DNA of 64,000 nucleotides from Neorhizobium vignae. GTDB lineage: Bacteria > Pseudomonadota > Alphaproteobacteria > Rhizobiales > Rhizobiaceae. The stretch spans positions 1 through 64,000 of the forward strand of contig NZ_JNNU01000017.1 of the NCBI RefSeq assembly GCF_000732195.1. Direction: 5' to 3'. The notes beneath the pieces were generated by a model. It was given only the letters and a program-made list of their open reading frames with translations, was not told where the DNA came from and searched no databases. Numbering within the stretch: the stretch's first letter is position 1; each line of letters begins with the position of its first letter. This document shows, one piece after another, positions 25,648-34,700 of the stretch. The position numbers were made by a program, and so were the translations under genes.

Positions 25648-27345
25648 TCAGTGAGCGAGATCGACGTCCCGTTTCTCGCGGACGAACAGCAGGCCGATGA
25701 CGACCGTCAAAAGTGCGAAGATGACGGGATACCAGAGTCCTGCGAAAATATCGCCGGTGGAGGCGACGATTGCGAAGGAGGTGGCCGGCAGGAGGCCGCC
25801 GAACCAGCCGTTACCGATGTGGTAGGGCAGGGACATGGCCGTATAGCGAATGCGGGTCGGGAAGAACTCGACCAGGGCAGCGGCGATCGGGCCGTATACG
25901 ATGGTGACGTAGATCACCATGATCGTCAGGATCGCGATGACCGTCAGCGACTGACCGTTAGCCAAGGCGGAGAAAAAGCCGCTGACCTTGACCTTGCCCG
26001 GGTCGTTTGCCGCCGGATAGCCAGCCGCAACCATAGCCGGGCCGAGCGCTGCATTGAAGGCTGGGGCATCGGTGAAGGATATCGGCGCTCCGCCATTGAC
26101 GACGAGCTGGGCCGGAGAGCCCGCAGGCGCGTCCACCAGCGTGTAGCGGAAAGCCTGAGTTGACATGGTGCGGCGCATCACGTCGCAAGGCGTCGTGAAC
26201 GTGCGGATACCGACCGGGTCGAACAGGGAACCGCAGGTGGCGGGATCGGCCCTGACTTCAGCCTTCACGGCTTCGATCGCCTTGGAATAGGTCGGGTTGG
26301 CCGCCGTTGTCAGGGCGCTGAACAGAGGGAAGTAAGTTGCTGCCGCGAGAAGGCAGCCCGCCAGGATCACCGGCTTCCTTCCGATCCGGTCGGAAAGAGA
26401 GCCAAACACCAGGAAGAAGGGCGTTGCGATGATCAACGCCCAGGCGATCAGCACGTTGGCTGTCAGAAGGTCGATCTTCAGCACAGTCTGCAGGAAGAAC
26501 AGGGCGTAGAACTGTCCCGTATACCAGACGACCGCCTGGCCGACCACGAGACCGAACAACGCGATCAGCACGATCTTGCCATTCCCCCAGTTACCGAAAG
26601 CTTCCGACAGTGGCGCCTTGGACTGAGTGCCTTCCTCCTTCATTTTCTTGAAGAGCGGTGATTCATTCATCTGCAGACGAATGTAGATCGAGATGATGAG
26701 CAGGATGATCGACAGGAGGAAGGGAATACGCCATCCGCCCTTGAGACCGAAGAAGATCGTCTGCGTGGTCTGGAATGCTTCCTCACCGAGATTGATGCGC
26801 AAGGTCACGATGACGAAAAGCGACAGCAGCAGACCCATCGTGGCCGTGGTCTGAATCCAGGCCGTGTAGAAACCTCGCCTGTTGCGGGGCGAATGTTCGG
26901 CGACATAGACCACCGCGCCGCCATATTCACCGCCGAGCGCCAAACCCTGAGCCATGCGCAGTGCGACGAGAATGATGGGTGCGGCGACACCGATCTGATC
27001 GTAGCTCGGCAGAAGGCCGACCGCGAAGGTCGACAGGCCCATGATCAGGATGGTGAGAAGGAAGGTGTATTTGCGGCCGACGAGATCGCCGAGCCGACCG
27101 AAAACCAGCGCGCCGAAGGGGCGGACAAGGAAGCCGGCGGCAAAGGTCAGCAGGGCGAAGATCGCCTGCGTTGCCGGCGGGAACTGAGAGAAGAACTGCT
27201 TGCCGATGATCGCAGCCAGCGTTCCGTACAGATAGAAATCATACCATTCGAAGACGGTGCCGAGCGAGGAGGCGATAATCACCTTCCGCTCCTCGGCCGT
27301 CATCGGCTTGGTTCTGGTGTCAATCGCAGTTGCGACATTTGCCAT
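25648..27345 (-). CDS. MFS transporter, metabolite:H+ symporter (MHS) type, with large extracytoplasmic insert
   Basis: This 565-aa protein is a major facilitator of the MHS subgroup, which imports organic acids and similar solutes with protons. The N-terminal half carries SLGTVFEWYDFYLYGTLAA, FLVRPFGALVFGRLGDLVGRKYTF and GLALGGEYGGAVVYVAEH, all typical. The C-terminal half shows GSLSDRIGRKPVILAG and YGPIAAALVEFFPTRIRYTAMSLPYHIGNG. Between helices at about 347 and 467 there is an extra segment of about 115 residues with Cys371 and Cys387, predicted outside the membrane. A GGGAGG site precedes the ATG. The substrate is unknown. Confidence 0.92.
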   Translation of the reverse strand: MANVATAIDTRTKPMTAEERKVIIASSLGTVFEWYDFYLYGTLAAIIGKQFFSQFPPATQAIFALLTFAAGFLVRPFGALVFGRLGDLVGRKYTFLLTILIMGLSTFAVGLLPSYDQIGVAAPIILVALRMAQGLALGGEYGGAVVYVAEHSPRNRRGFYTAWIQTTATMGLLLSLFVIVTLRINLGEEAFQTTQTIFFGLKGGWRIPFLLSIILLIISIYIRLQMNESPLFKKMKEEGTQSKAPLSEAFGNWGNGKIVLIALFGLVVGQAVVWYTGQFYALFFLQTVLKIDLLTANVLIAWALIIATPFFLVFGSLSDRIGRKPVILAGCLLAAATYFPLFSALTTAANPTYSKAIEAVKAEVRADPATCGSLFDPVGIRTFTTPCDVMRRTMSTQAFRYTLVDAPAGSPAQLVVNGGAPISFTDAPAFNAALGPAMVAAGYPAANDPGKVKVSGFFSALANGQSLTVIAILTIMVIYVTIVYGPIAAALVEFFPTRIRYTAMSLPYHIGNGWFGGLLPATSFAIVASTGDIFAGLWYPVIFALLTVVIGLLFVREKRDVDLAH

Positions 27346-27620
27346 TGTCGTCCTCCCTTAAGATGAAAACTCGCGTGCCGACTCCGAGCCCGTTCCCTCC
27401 AGGGCATGGATGTGGCGACGCATTGTCGCAGATTGACAGAATTCAAGGGCTAAGGAGAGCGATGCTTTGGGATTATGACTTTCGTCTAATATCGCGCCTG
27501 CCGTGCACGGCGGATGCTGCGGCGCGGCATAATAGCAATGCGGCGCATCACCTGCGTCAGCCGTCGCTTGACTCGTTCCAAAAATCTTTTAAACAACTTC
27601 GCGAACGGGAAGACACCCAC

Positions 27621-27740
27621 ATGCGCGCCTGCGAATTCCATATCGCTGCCTCAGCACTGCCGGCCATCCAGGCTGCGCAGCGGGCGTGTTTTGCCGCTTT
27701 CTCCAAAACCAAGGCCAAAACGACGACGAAAACCGTCTGA
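27621..27740 (+). CDS. Possible Thr/Lys-rich leader peptide upstream of asd
   Basis: A 39-codon frame starts ATG CGC GCC, with GGGAAG upstream as a modest ribosome-binding site, and ends TGA 108 nt before asd. Its last 11 residues are KTKAKTTTKTV: five Thr and four Lys. asd makes aspartate semialdehyde, the common precursor of Lys, Thr, Met and Ile, so a leader peptide sensing Thr and Lys would fit transcription attenuation. Two stable hairpins follow the stop. Against this, neither hairpin is trailed by a T-run, and I know of no precedent for asd in rhizobia. Confidence 0.4.
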   Translation: MRACEFHIAASALPAIQAAQRACFAAFSKTKAKTTTKTV

Positions 27741-27761
27741 CGTCTCTGGCCGCCGCTCTCT

Positions 27762-27804
27762 CCCCGGATGGCCGGGGACAAGGAATTCCGCGAATTGATC
27801 GCGG
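27762..27804 (+). other. Two consecutive hairpins in the asd leader
   Basis: CCCCGG-ATGG-CCGGGG (27762-27777) and CCGCGA-ATTGA-TCGCGG (27788-27804) follow the small frame. An alternative pairing exists: GCCGC (27749-27753) with GCGGC (27801-27805), which would open the second hairpin. Mutually exclusive stems are the hallmark of attenuators, but no poly-T tail is present. Confidence 0.4.
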
Positions 27805-27848
27805 CTTCCCCCTCACCAAATCGAGGAGAGACAGAAAGAGAGCAAAAA

Positions 27849-28883
27849 ATGGGTTTCAAGATCGCAGTCGCCGGTGCAACCGGCAATGTCGGCAGGGAAA
27901 TGCTGTCGATCCTTTCCGAGCGCGGCTTCCCGGTCGACGAAGTCGTGGCGCTGGCATCCGCCCGTAGCCAGGGAACCGAAGTTTCGTTCGGCGACCGGAC
28001 GCTGAAGGTTTCCAACCTGGAAAATTACGATTTTTCCGACACCGATATCTGCCTGATGTCGGCAGGAGGCGAGGTTTCCAAGAAGTGGTCGCCAAAGATC
28101 GGCGCCCAGGGCTGCGTCGTCATCGATAACTCGTCCGCCTGGCGTTACGATCAGGACGTTCCGCTGATCGTTCCGGAAGTGAACCCCGATGCGATCTCCG
28201 GCTTTACCAAGCGCAACATCATCGCCAATCCGAATTGCTCGACCGCCCAGCTCGTCGTTGCCCTGAAGCCGTTGCACGACTTCGCCAAGATCAAGCGCGT
28301 CGTCGTCTCGACCTACCAATCGGTCTCCGGCGCCGGCAAGGAAGGCATGGACGAACTCTTCACCCAGACCCGCGCCGTCTTCGTCGCTGATCCGGTCGAA
28401 TCCAAGAAGTTCACCAAGCGCATCGCCTTCAACGTCATCCCGCATATCGATAGCTTCATGGAAGACGGGTATACGAAGGAAGAGTGGAAGGTTCTCGCCG
28501 AGACCAAGAAGATGCTCGACCCGAAGATCAAGGTGACCTGCACCGCCGTGCGCGTTCCGGTCTTCATCGGCCATTCGGAATCGGTCAATATCGAGTTCGA
28601 AAACGAGATCAGCGCGGACCAGGCCCGCGATATCCTGCGCGAAGCTCCGGGCTGCCTCGTCATCGACAAGCATGAAAACGGCGGCTACATCACGCCTTAC
28701 GAATGCGCTGGCGAGGATGCGACCTACATTTCCCGTATCCGCGAGGATGCGACAGTGGAAAACGGCCTCAATATCTGGGTCGTTTCGGACAATCTGCGCA
28801 AGGGTGCCGCGCTCAACGCCATCCAGATCGCCGAATTGCTCGTCAATCGCGGCCTGATCAAGCCGCGCAAGGCTGCTGCCTGA
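27849..28883 (+). CDS. asd: Aspartate-semialdehyde dehydrogenase
   Basis: Asd (344 aa) reduces beta-aspartyl phosphate to aspartate semialdehyde with NADPH, feeding Lys/diaminopimelate, Thr, Met and Ile synthesis. The N-terminal nucleotide fold begins KIAVAGATGNVGREML, and the active-site Cys130 is in IANPNCSTAQ. STYQSVSGAGKEGMDEL and RVPVFIGHSESVNIEFE complete the family pattern. I use the ATG at 27849, with AGAGAG upstream, because it matches the family N-terminus; the frame extends upstream into the leader. A strong terminator follows. Confidence 0.98.
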   Translation: MGFKIAVAGATGNVGREMLSILSERGFPVDEVVALASARSQGTEVSFGDRTLKVSNLENYDFSDTDICLMSAGGEVSKKWSPKIGAQGCVVIDNSSAWRYDQDVPLIVPEVNPDAISGFTKRNIIANPNCSTAQLVVALKPLHDFAKIKRVVVSTYQSVSGAGKEGMDELFTQTRAVFVADPVESKKFTKRIAFNVIPHIDSFMEDGYTKEEWKVLAETKKMLDPKIKVTCTAVRVPVFIGHSESVNIEFENEISADQARDILREAPGCLVIDKHENGGYITPYECAGEDATYISRIREDATVENGLNIWVVSDNLRKGAALNAIQIAELLVNRGLIKPRKAAA

Positions 28884-28916
28884 TAAATAATAAATTTATT
28901 AAGCATGTTCCGATAG

Positions 28917-28946
28917 AAACCCCGTCAGAAATGGCGGGGTTTTTCT
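28917..28946 (+). terminator. Rho-independent terminator after asd
   Basis: AAACCCCG (28917-28924) pairs with CGGGGTTT (28935-28942), and T-rich sequence follows. It is well placed 30 nt after the asd stop. Confidence 0.85.
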
Positions 28947-29086
28947 TTCGAATCACCCATATCACGAACTATTCATGAACGGGTGAGTTGCGATTGTCTG
29001 CAGCCACCGCCATAAGGCCGAAACAATGCACATTATCCGGACGCTTCAGACTTAAGCGATCCGGCTCTCGGGACGGGTTTGACCGC

Positions 29087-29899
29087 ATGAAGAAGATTTT
29101 GCTGGCAGGATTGATCACAACCGGTTTCATGACCGCTAGTCCGGCGTTTGCCGCGCTCCAATGCGGCAACGATTCATCCGGCTTCGCCCGCTGGGTCGAA
29201 GAGTTCAAGCGGGTTGCACCCTCGAGCGGCGTCAGCCCCTCCGTCGTCGAAAAGGCTTTTTCGGCCGTCTCCTACAACCGCGCGACCATCAGCGCCGATC
29301 GCGGCCAGAAAAGCTTCAAGCTCTCCTTCGAAGACTTCATGAAGAAACGCGGCGGGGCCGCCATCATCTCCCGCGGCAAGGGCATGAAATCCGGCAACGC
29401 TTCGCTGTTTGCGCAGATCGAGCGCCGCTACGGCGTGCCGGCCGGCCCGATCATCGCCATCTGGGGCATGGAAACCGGATTCGGCAGCTTCATGGGCGAT
29501 CAGCACACGCTTTCCGCTGTCGCGACGCTCGCTTACGATTGCCGCCGCTCCGCCTATTTCACCGAGCAGCTTTATGCTGCACTTCAGCTCGTCAGCCGAG
29601 GCGATCTGAGCATCACCGCCCGTGGTGCTGCCCATGGGGAGATCGGCCAGACCCAGTTCCTGCCGCTCAACGTCGTCCGCTACGGCGCCGATGGCGACGG
29701 TGACGGCCATATCGACATGGTCCGCTCGCGCGCCGATGCGCTGGCCTCGACCGCGAATTTCCTGAAGGGACACGGCTGGAGGCCGGGCGCCGGTTATCAG
29801 CCGGGCCAGCCGAACTTCGTTGCCATCCAGGGCTGGAATGCCGCAACCGTCTATCAGCAGGCGATCGCCTATATGGGCGCGCAGATCGACGGCCAATAG
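29087..29899 (+). CDS. Lytic murein transglycosylase (MltB-type)
   Basis: This exported 270-aa enzyme cleaves the glycan strand of peptidoglycan to 1,6-anhydro products. A signal peptide covers residues 1-22 (MKKILLAGLITTGFMTASPAFA). The SLT-like domain follows, with catalytic Glu129 in IWGMETGFGSFMGDQ and the later GEIGQTQFLPLNVVRYGADGDGDGHIDM block typical of MltB. The ATG at 29087 gives a clean signal peptide. Unlike E. coli MltB there is no lipobox; an early Cys26 lies just after the cleavage region. The gene is monocistronic. Confidence 0.93.
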   Translation: MKKILLAGLITTGFMTASPAFAALQCGNDSSGFARWVEEFKRVAPSSGVSPSVVEKAFSAVSYNRATISADRGQKSFKLSFEDFMKKRGGAAIISRGKGMKSGNASLFAQIERRYGVPAGPIIAIWGMETGFGSFMGDQHTLSAVATLAYDCRRSAYFTEQLYAALQLVSRGDLSITARGAAHGEIGQTQFLPLNVVRYGADGDGDGHIDMVRSRADALASTANFLKGHGWRPGAGYQPGQPNFVAIQGWNAATVYQQAIAYMGAQIDGQ

Positions 29900-29935
29900 G
29901 CCGGCAGCCGACAAGCCTACTTCAACTGAAGAAAT

Positions 29936-30610
29936 TCAGGCCGACTCCTGCTCGGCCTGAGCCGGCGGTTCGGTAAGGTCCGGACGGACGAAATCGCCCT
30001 TGCTGTCCATGATCCAGAGCTCGCCGGTCGAAATGTCGAACCAGGCACCGTGAATGCCGAGTTTTCCCTCTTCGTCGAGTTTGCGAACAAAGGGAAACGT
30101 CTGCAGATTGGCGATCGAATTGCGGATCGAGACCCGCTCCAGCGCCGTCTGGCGCTCGGCCTGGGTCATGAATTCGTTGTTCTGGATCTGCTCGGCGGCG
30201 GGCTTCACAAGTCCCATCCACTTGCCGATGAAATCGCCCGGGGACAGCGGTTCCATGGACGGGTCGAGGGCGGCCTTGATGCCGCCGCAACGGCCATGGC
30301 CCATCACCACGATATTGTCGATCTCCAGCACCTGGACTGCATATTCGAGCGCTGCCGAGGTGGCGTGAAACTGGCTGTCGGGCTCGTAGGGCGGCACCAT
30401 GTTGGCCACGTTGCGCACGACAAAAAGCTCGCCCGGCCCGCAATCGAAAATGGTCTCCGGCGCAGACCGGGAGTCACAACAGGCAATCAGCAGCGTATGG
30501 GGCTTCTGCCCCCTGTCCGCCAGCACCCGGTAACGCTCGCGTTCGTCACTATAGCGACCGCTCATGAAATTGCGGTAGCCCGCCAGTAGTCTGTCAGGAA
30601 AATCCGTCAT
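29936..30610 (-). CDS. Beta-class carbonic anhydrase
   Basis: This 224-aa enzyme interconverts CO2 and bicarbonate. It is beta-class: zinc ligands Cys44 (CCDSR), His105 and Cys108 (GHGRCGG) are in place with the Asp46-Arg48 dyad. The start MTDFPDRLLAGYRNF is typical. The ATG at 30610 has no Shine-Dalgarno-like sequence, and the best promoter puts the transcript start at or within a few bases of the ATG, so it may be leaderless. It is convergent with the transglycosylase gene and downstream of pdxY on the same strand. Confidence 0.95.
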   Translation of the reverse strand: MTDFPDRLLAGYRNFMSGRYSDERERYRVLADRGQKPHTLLIACCDSRSAPETIFDCGPGELFVVRNVANMVPPYEPDSQFHATSAALEYAVQVLEIDNIVVMGHGRCGGIKAALDPSMEPLSPGDFIGKWMGLVKPAAEQIQNNEFMTQAERQTALERVSIRNSIANLQTFPFVRKLDEEGKLGIHGAWFDISTGELWIMDSKGDFVRPDLTEPPAQAEQESA

Positions 30611-30619
30611 GGAGCAACG

Positions 30620-30647
30620 ATTATAGCGCCATCGAGCGAAGATCAAC
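30620..30647 (-). promoter_or_regulatory. Putative promoter of the carbonic anhydrase gene
   Basis: A perfect TATAAT (minus strand, 30625-30620) is preceded by GTTGAT at 30647-30642 with a 16-nt spacer. The -10 lies only 9 nt from the ATG, so the RNA would start within about 3 nt of the start codon. Confidence 0.5.
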
Positions 30648-30680
30648 GGCCATTGTGCATCTGCGAACTTCCGATGCCGA

Positions 30681-31553
30681 TTACCGCTTGATCCGCTGCA
30701 AGGGATGAACGAGCCGGCGCATCTGAACCATCGCCATCGGAGTGGAAAGGCTCGATGCGTCCGTCTCCAGCGTCAGCTCGTCGCCGCCGCGCTTGGCCGT
30801 GCGCGCAAGGACTTCGAAAACGCTTGCGGTTGCCAGCTGCAGCGCCTTTTCCTCCTCCATGCCGGCCAGGATTCGCCCGAGGAAGAGCGCTCCCAGGAGG
30901 TCGCCGAGTCCGTTCGGGGGATTGTCGATCAGCCGGTGTTCGGCAAGCAGCGCATGTTTGCCTGTCAGGTAGAGATTGCCGGTGCCGCCCGCCATCATCG
31001 GCACGGCCGATGTCACCAGGATGCGGGGAGGCCCGAGCGCGATTGCGGCATCCATGATATCGTTGTTGGTTTCCAGCGGCGCGCCGGAAAGCCAGGCGAG
31101 CTCGTAGCGGTTCGGGGTGGCGATCGTCGCAAGCGGAATGAGTTCGTCACGGATCGCTTCCGCCGTCGGCTGCGGAATATAGAGCCCGCCGAGATCGCCC
31201 ATGACAGGATCGCAAACATAGAGAAGGCCCGGGTTCTTCTCCTTCAGCGCCCTTATCAGCCGCGCCACCGAACGCGGCTGGGCGGCATTGCCGAAATAAC
31301 CGGTCAGCACCGCCTTCACTTCTCCCAGCCATGGCGCGCGAATAAGATCGTCTATAGCCTTGTCGAAATCTGATTCGGGAAAGGTCAGCCGTGTAGAAGG
31401 CCCATGACCGGGATGCCAGGGGAGGACAACGGTCGGCATTGCCCAGACGGGAAATCCCAGCGTCTCGAGCGCGAAGACGGCGGCACGATTGCCGACCGAG
31501 CCGCGCACGACATGGCTGGAGATGACGAGGACGGCACTGCTGGTATCCTGCAT
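30681..31553 (-). CDS. pdxY: Pyridoxal kinase PdxY
   Basis: This 290-aa ribokinase-fold enzyme phosphorylates pyridoxal in B6 salvage. The N-terminus VLVISSHVVRGSVGNRAAVFALETLGFPVWAMPTVVLPWHPGHG is the pyridoxal kinase signature, YVCDPVMGD is the substrate/metal region, and NGLGDLLGALFLGR carries the anion-hole Gly-Asp of the family. The length fits PdxY (about 287). It is divergent from the glutamate dehydrogenase gene and followed on the same strand by the carbonic anhydrase gene. Confidence 0.95.
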   Translation of the reverse strand: MQDTSSAVLVISSHVVRGSVGNRAAVFALETLGFPVWAMPTVVLPWHPGHGPSTRLTFPESDFDKAIDDLIRAPWLGEVKAVLTGYFGNAAQPRSVARLIRALKEKNPGLLYVCDPVMGDLGGLYIPQPTAEAIRDELIPLATIATPNRYELAWLSGAPLETNNDIMDAAIALGPPRILVTSAVPMMAGGTGNLYLTGKHALLAEHRLIDNPPNGLGDLLGALFLGRILAGMEEEKALQLATASVFEVLARTAKRGGDELTLETDASSLSTPMAMVQMRRLVHPLQRIKR

Positions 31554-31726
31554 GAGACTGACTTCCGGCTACGATGGCCCTGTTGATCGTTTCTTCGTCG
31601 CCGCATGTCAACAAGGCTTCACGGAACAATGAAACGTGTGGTGCCGACGGACATGGATCAGCCACGTTGCCGCATGATGACATAAATCTGATTTATTCGG
31701 TCCGAACACGGAAAAAGGGGAGAGAC

Positions 31727-34700
31727 ATGGCCGTCAGGCAGAATCCGAAACGGGAAAAACAGATCGAAAGCGCGCGCAAGATCGTTTCTGCGAGCAAGGG
31801 GCCGCATCTCGACCCCCTCATCCTGTTCGGCCGGGCCAGCACTGACGACCTCGAAAGCTACACGCCGGACATGCTGGCGCTCTCCGCAAACCATGCTGCC
31901 GAGCGGCTGATGGCGTGGACGCGGGTTCGGGCCGACATCACCGTCAAATCGATTGCCGGCGTCGAGCCGGACGGAATTCCGGTCTCGGTGCTGACCGTCG
32001 TCGACCGCAACATGCCCTTCCTGTTCGATTCGGTCATGGGCGAGGTGACCGCGACCCACCGCGACCTCACCATGGCGGTCCATCCGATCCTGATCGTCGA
32101 GCCTGGCAAGGAACCGGTCCTGCGCTCCAACGAACAGCCCGGCAACCCCGCTCATCACGTGAGCCTCATCCAGATCCATCTGTCGCCGCTCAACGACGAA
32201 CAGGCCGCCTCGCTGACCGAGCGCATCCGCTACATCCTCGACCAGGTGCATCTGTCGATCACCGACTGGGGTTCCATGCTGGAAGTCCTCGACGGCGCCG
32301 CCAAGCAGCTCAACAATTCGGCAAGCCGCCGCAAGGCCGATCGCGACGAGGCGCTCGCCTTCCTGGAATGGCTGCGCGACGACAATTTCACCTTCCTCGG
32401 CATGCGCGAATACGTCTATTCGGGCAAGGGCACGGAGGCCAAGGTCGAACGCGGCAAGGGCCGCGGTCTCGGCATTCTCTCCGATCCGGATGTGCTGGTC
32501 CTGCGCCAGGGCAAGGACGCGGTAACGACCACGCCGGAAATCCTCGAATTCCTCGACGGACCGGATTTCCTGATCGTCACCAAGGCCAATGTGAAGTCCG
32601 TCGTCCACCGCCGCGCCTATATGGACTATGTCGGCGTCAAGCGCTTCGACGAAAAGGGTGAAGTGGTCGGGGAGCTGCGCGTCGTCGGCCTTTTCACGGC
32701 AACCGCCTATACCCACTCCGTGCGCGACATCCCTCTCCTGCGCGCCAAGACCGGCCGGGTGGAGGAGCACTTCGGCTTCGACCCCGACAGCCATTCCGGC
32801 CGCATGCTGGAAAACACGCTCGAATCCTATCCGCGCGACGACCTCTTCCAGATCGATGTCGATCTGTTGGCCCGCTTCTGCGAGCAGATCATGGAACTGA
32901 ACGAGCGCCCGCGCGTCCGGGTCCTGCCGCGCATCGACCACTTCGACCGTTTCGTCTCGGTGATCGTCTACGTGCCTCGCGAGGACTATAATTCCCACGT
33001 CCGCGAAAAGGTGGGCGACTATCTGACCAAGGTCTATGACGGCCACGTCTCCGCCTATTACCCGGCTTTCCCTGAGGGCGGCGTCGCCCGCGTCCACATG
33101 ATTATCGGCAGGCGCGGCGGCAAGACGCCGCGGATCGCGCAAGCCAAGCTCGAGGAAGCGATCCGGCTGATCGCCACGCCCTGGGAGGAACGCTTCGCAG
33201 CGCTCGCCGAGGAGGGGCCGCGGCTCTCCGTCACCCGGGCCTTCCAGGAAGCCTTCTCGCCCGAAGAAACCTTTGCCGACCTGCCGGACATCGCCGCCTG
33301 CGCCGCCGGCGAGACGATCCGCATCGCCTTCTATCGCCGTCCCGGCGATCCCGCGAATACGGTGTCGTTGAAGATCTTCCACAAGGACCGGCATCTGTCG
33401 CTTTCCCGCCGCGTGCCGCTTCTCGAAAACCTCGGTTTCCATGCCGTCAGCGAGCAGACGTTCGAAATCCAGGTCGGACCGGAAAACGACCGCAAAATGG
33501 TCGTCCTCCACGACATGGAACTGCAGCTCGGCGACGGGCGCGAAGTCGATCTTTCCCGCGAAGGCCTGCTGCTGGAAGAAGCCTTCCTCTCCGCCTTCGA
33601 AGGCCTGATCGACAATGACGGCTTCAACCGGCTCGTTCTGCTGGCCGGCCTCTCCGCCCGCGAAGTCACGGTGCTGCGCGCCTATTCCCGTTACCTGCGC
33701 CAGACCGGCATCGTCTATTCGCAGACCTATATCGCCGATACGCTGGTGAAATATCCGGCTATCTCCGCGGCCATCTTCCGCCTCTTCCGCGACGGCTTCG
33801 ATCCGAAGATTGCCGAAAAGGCCCGGGTCAAGAAACTCACCGACCACCACGCCGGGATCGAGGAAGCGCTCGGCAACGTGCCCAATCTCGACGAGGACCG
33901 CACGCTTCGCCGTTTCGTCAATGCGGTCGATGCGACGCTCCGAACCAACTACTTCCAGCGCGACGCCAATGGCGCCCCGCACCGGATGTTCGCCTTCAAG
34001 CTCGATCCGAAGCTGCTGGACGGACTGCCGGAGCCCCGCCCCTTCCGCGAGATCTTCGTCTACGGCACCGAGGTCGAGGGCGTGCACCTGCGCTTCGGCA
34101 AGGTCGCCCGCGGCGGCCTGCGCTGGTCGGATCGCGGCGAGGACTACCGCACCGAAATCCTCGGCCTCGTGAAGGCACAGCAGGTCAAGAATGCCGTCAT
34201 CGTGCCGGTTGGCGCCAAGGGCGGCTTCTTCCCGAAAATGCTGCCCCCGGCAAGCTCGCGCGACGCGTTCTTCAATGCCGGCAAGGAGGCCTACAAGACC
34301 TTCATCCGCACGCTTCTGTCGATCACCGACAATATCGTCGGTGCCGACATCGTCGGGCCGCCGGACACGATCCGCATCGATGGCGACGACCCCTATTTCG
34401 TGGTTGCCGCCGACAAGGGCACCGCGACCTTCTCCGACACCGCCAACGGCCTGGCGCAGGAAGCCGGCTTCTGGCTGGACGACGCCTTCGCTTCCGGCGG
34501 TTCGGCCGGTTACGACCACAAGAAGATGGGCATCACCGCCCGCGGCGCCTGGGAGGCCGTGAAGCGGCATTTCCGCGAAAAGGATGTCGATATCCAGACG
34601 ACGCCGTTCACGGTAGCCGGCGTCGGCGACATGTCCGGCGACGTTTTCGGCAACGGCATGCTGCTGTCGCGCAAGATACGGCTCATCGCCGCCTTCGACC

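Larger units (their letters stand above)
27346..27848. other. 503-nt intergenic region between the transporter and asd
   Basis: This is one of the two longest stretches without a recognised gene. It holds the divergent upstream regions of the MHS transporter and asd. A TTGACT at 27568 precedes AT-rich sequence (TTTTAAAC), which could be a weak promoter. A 39-codon open frame lies at 27621-27740, and two tight hairpins at 27762-27777 and 27788-27804 precede the asd start. No RNA gene or mobile element is seen. Confidence 0.6.
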
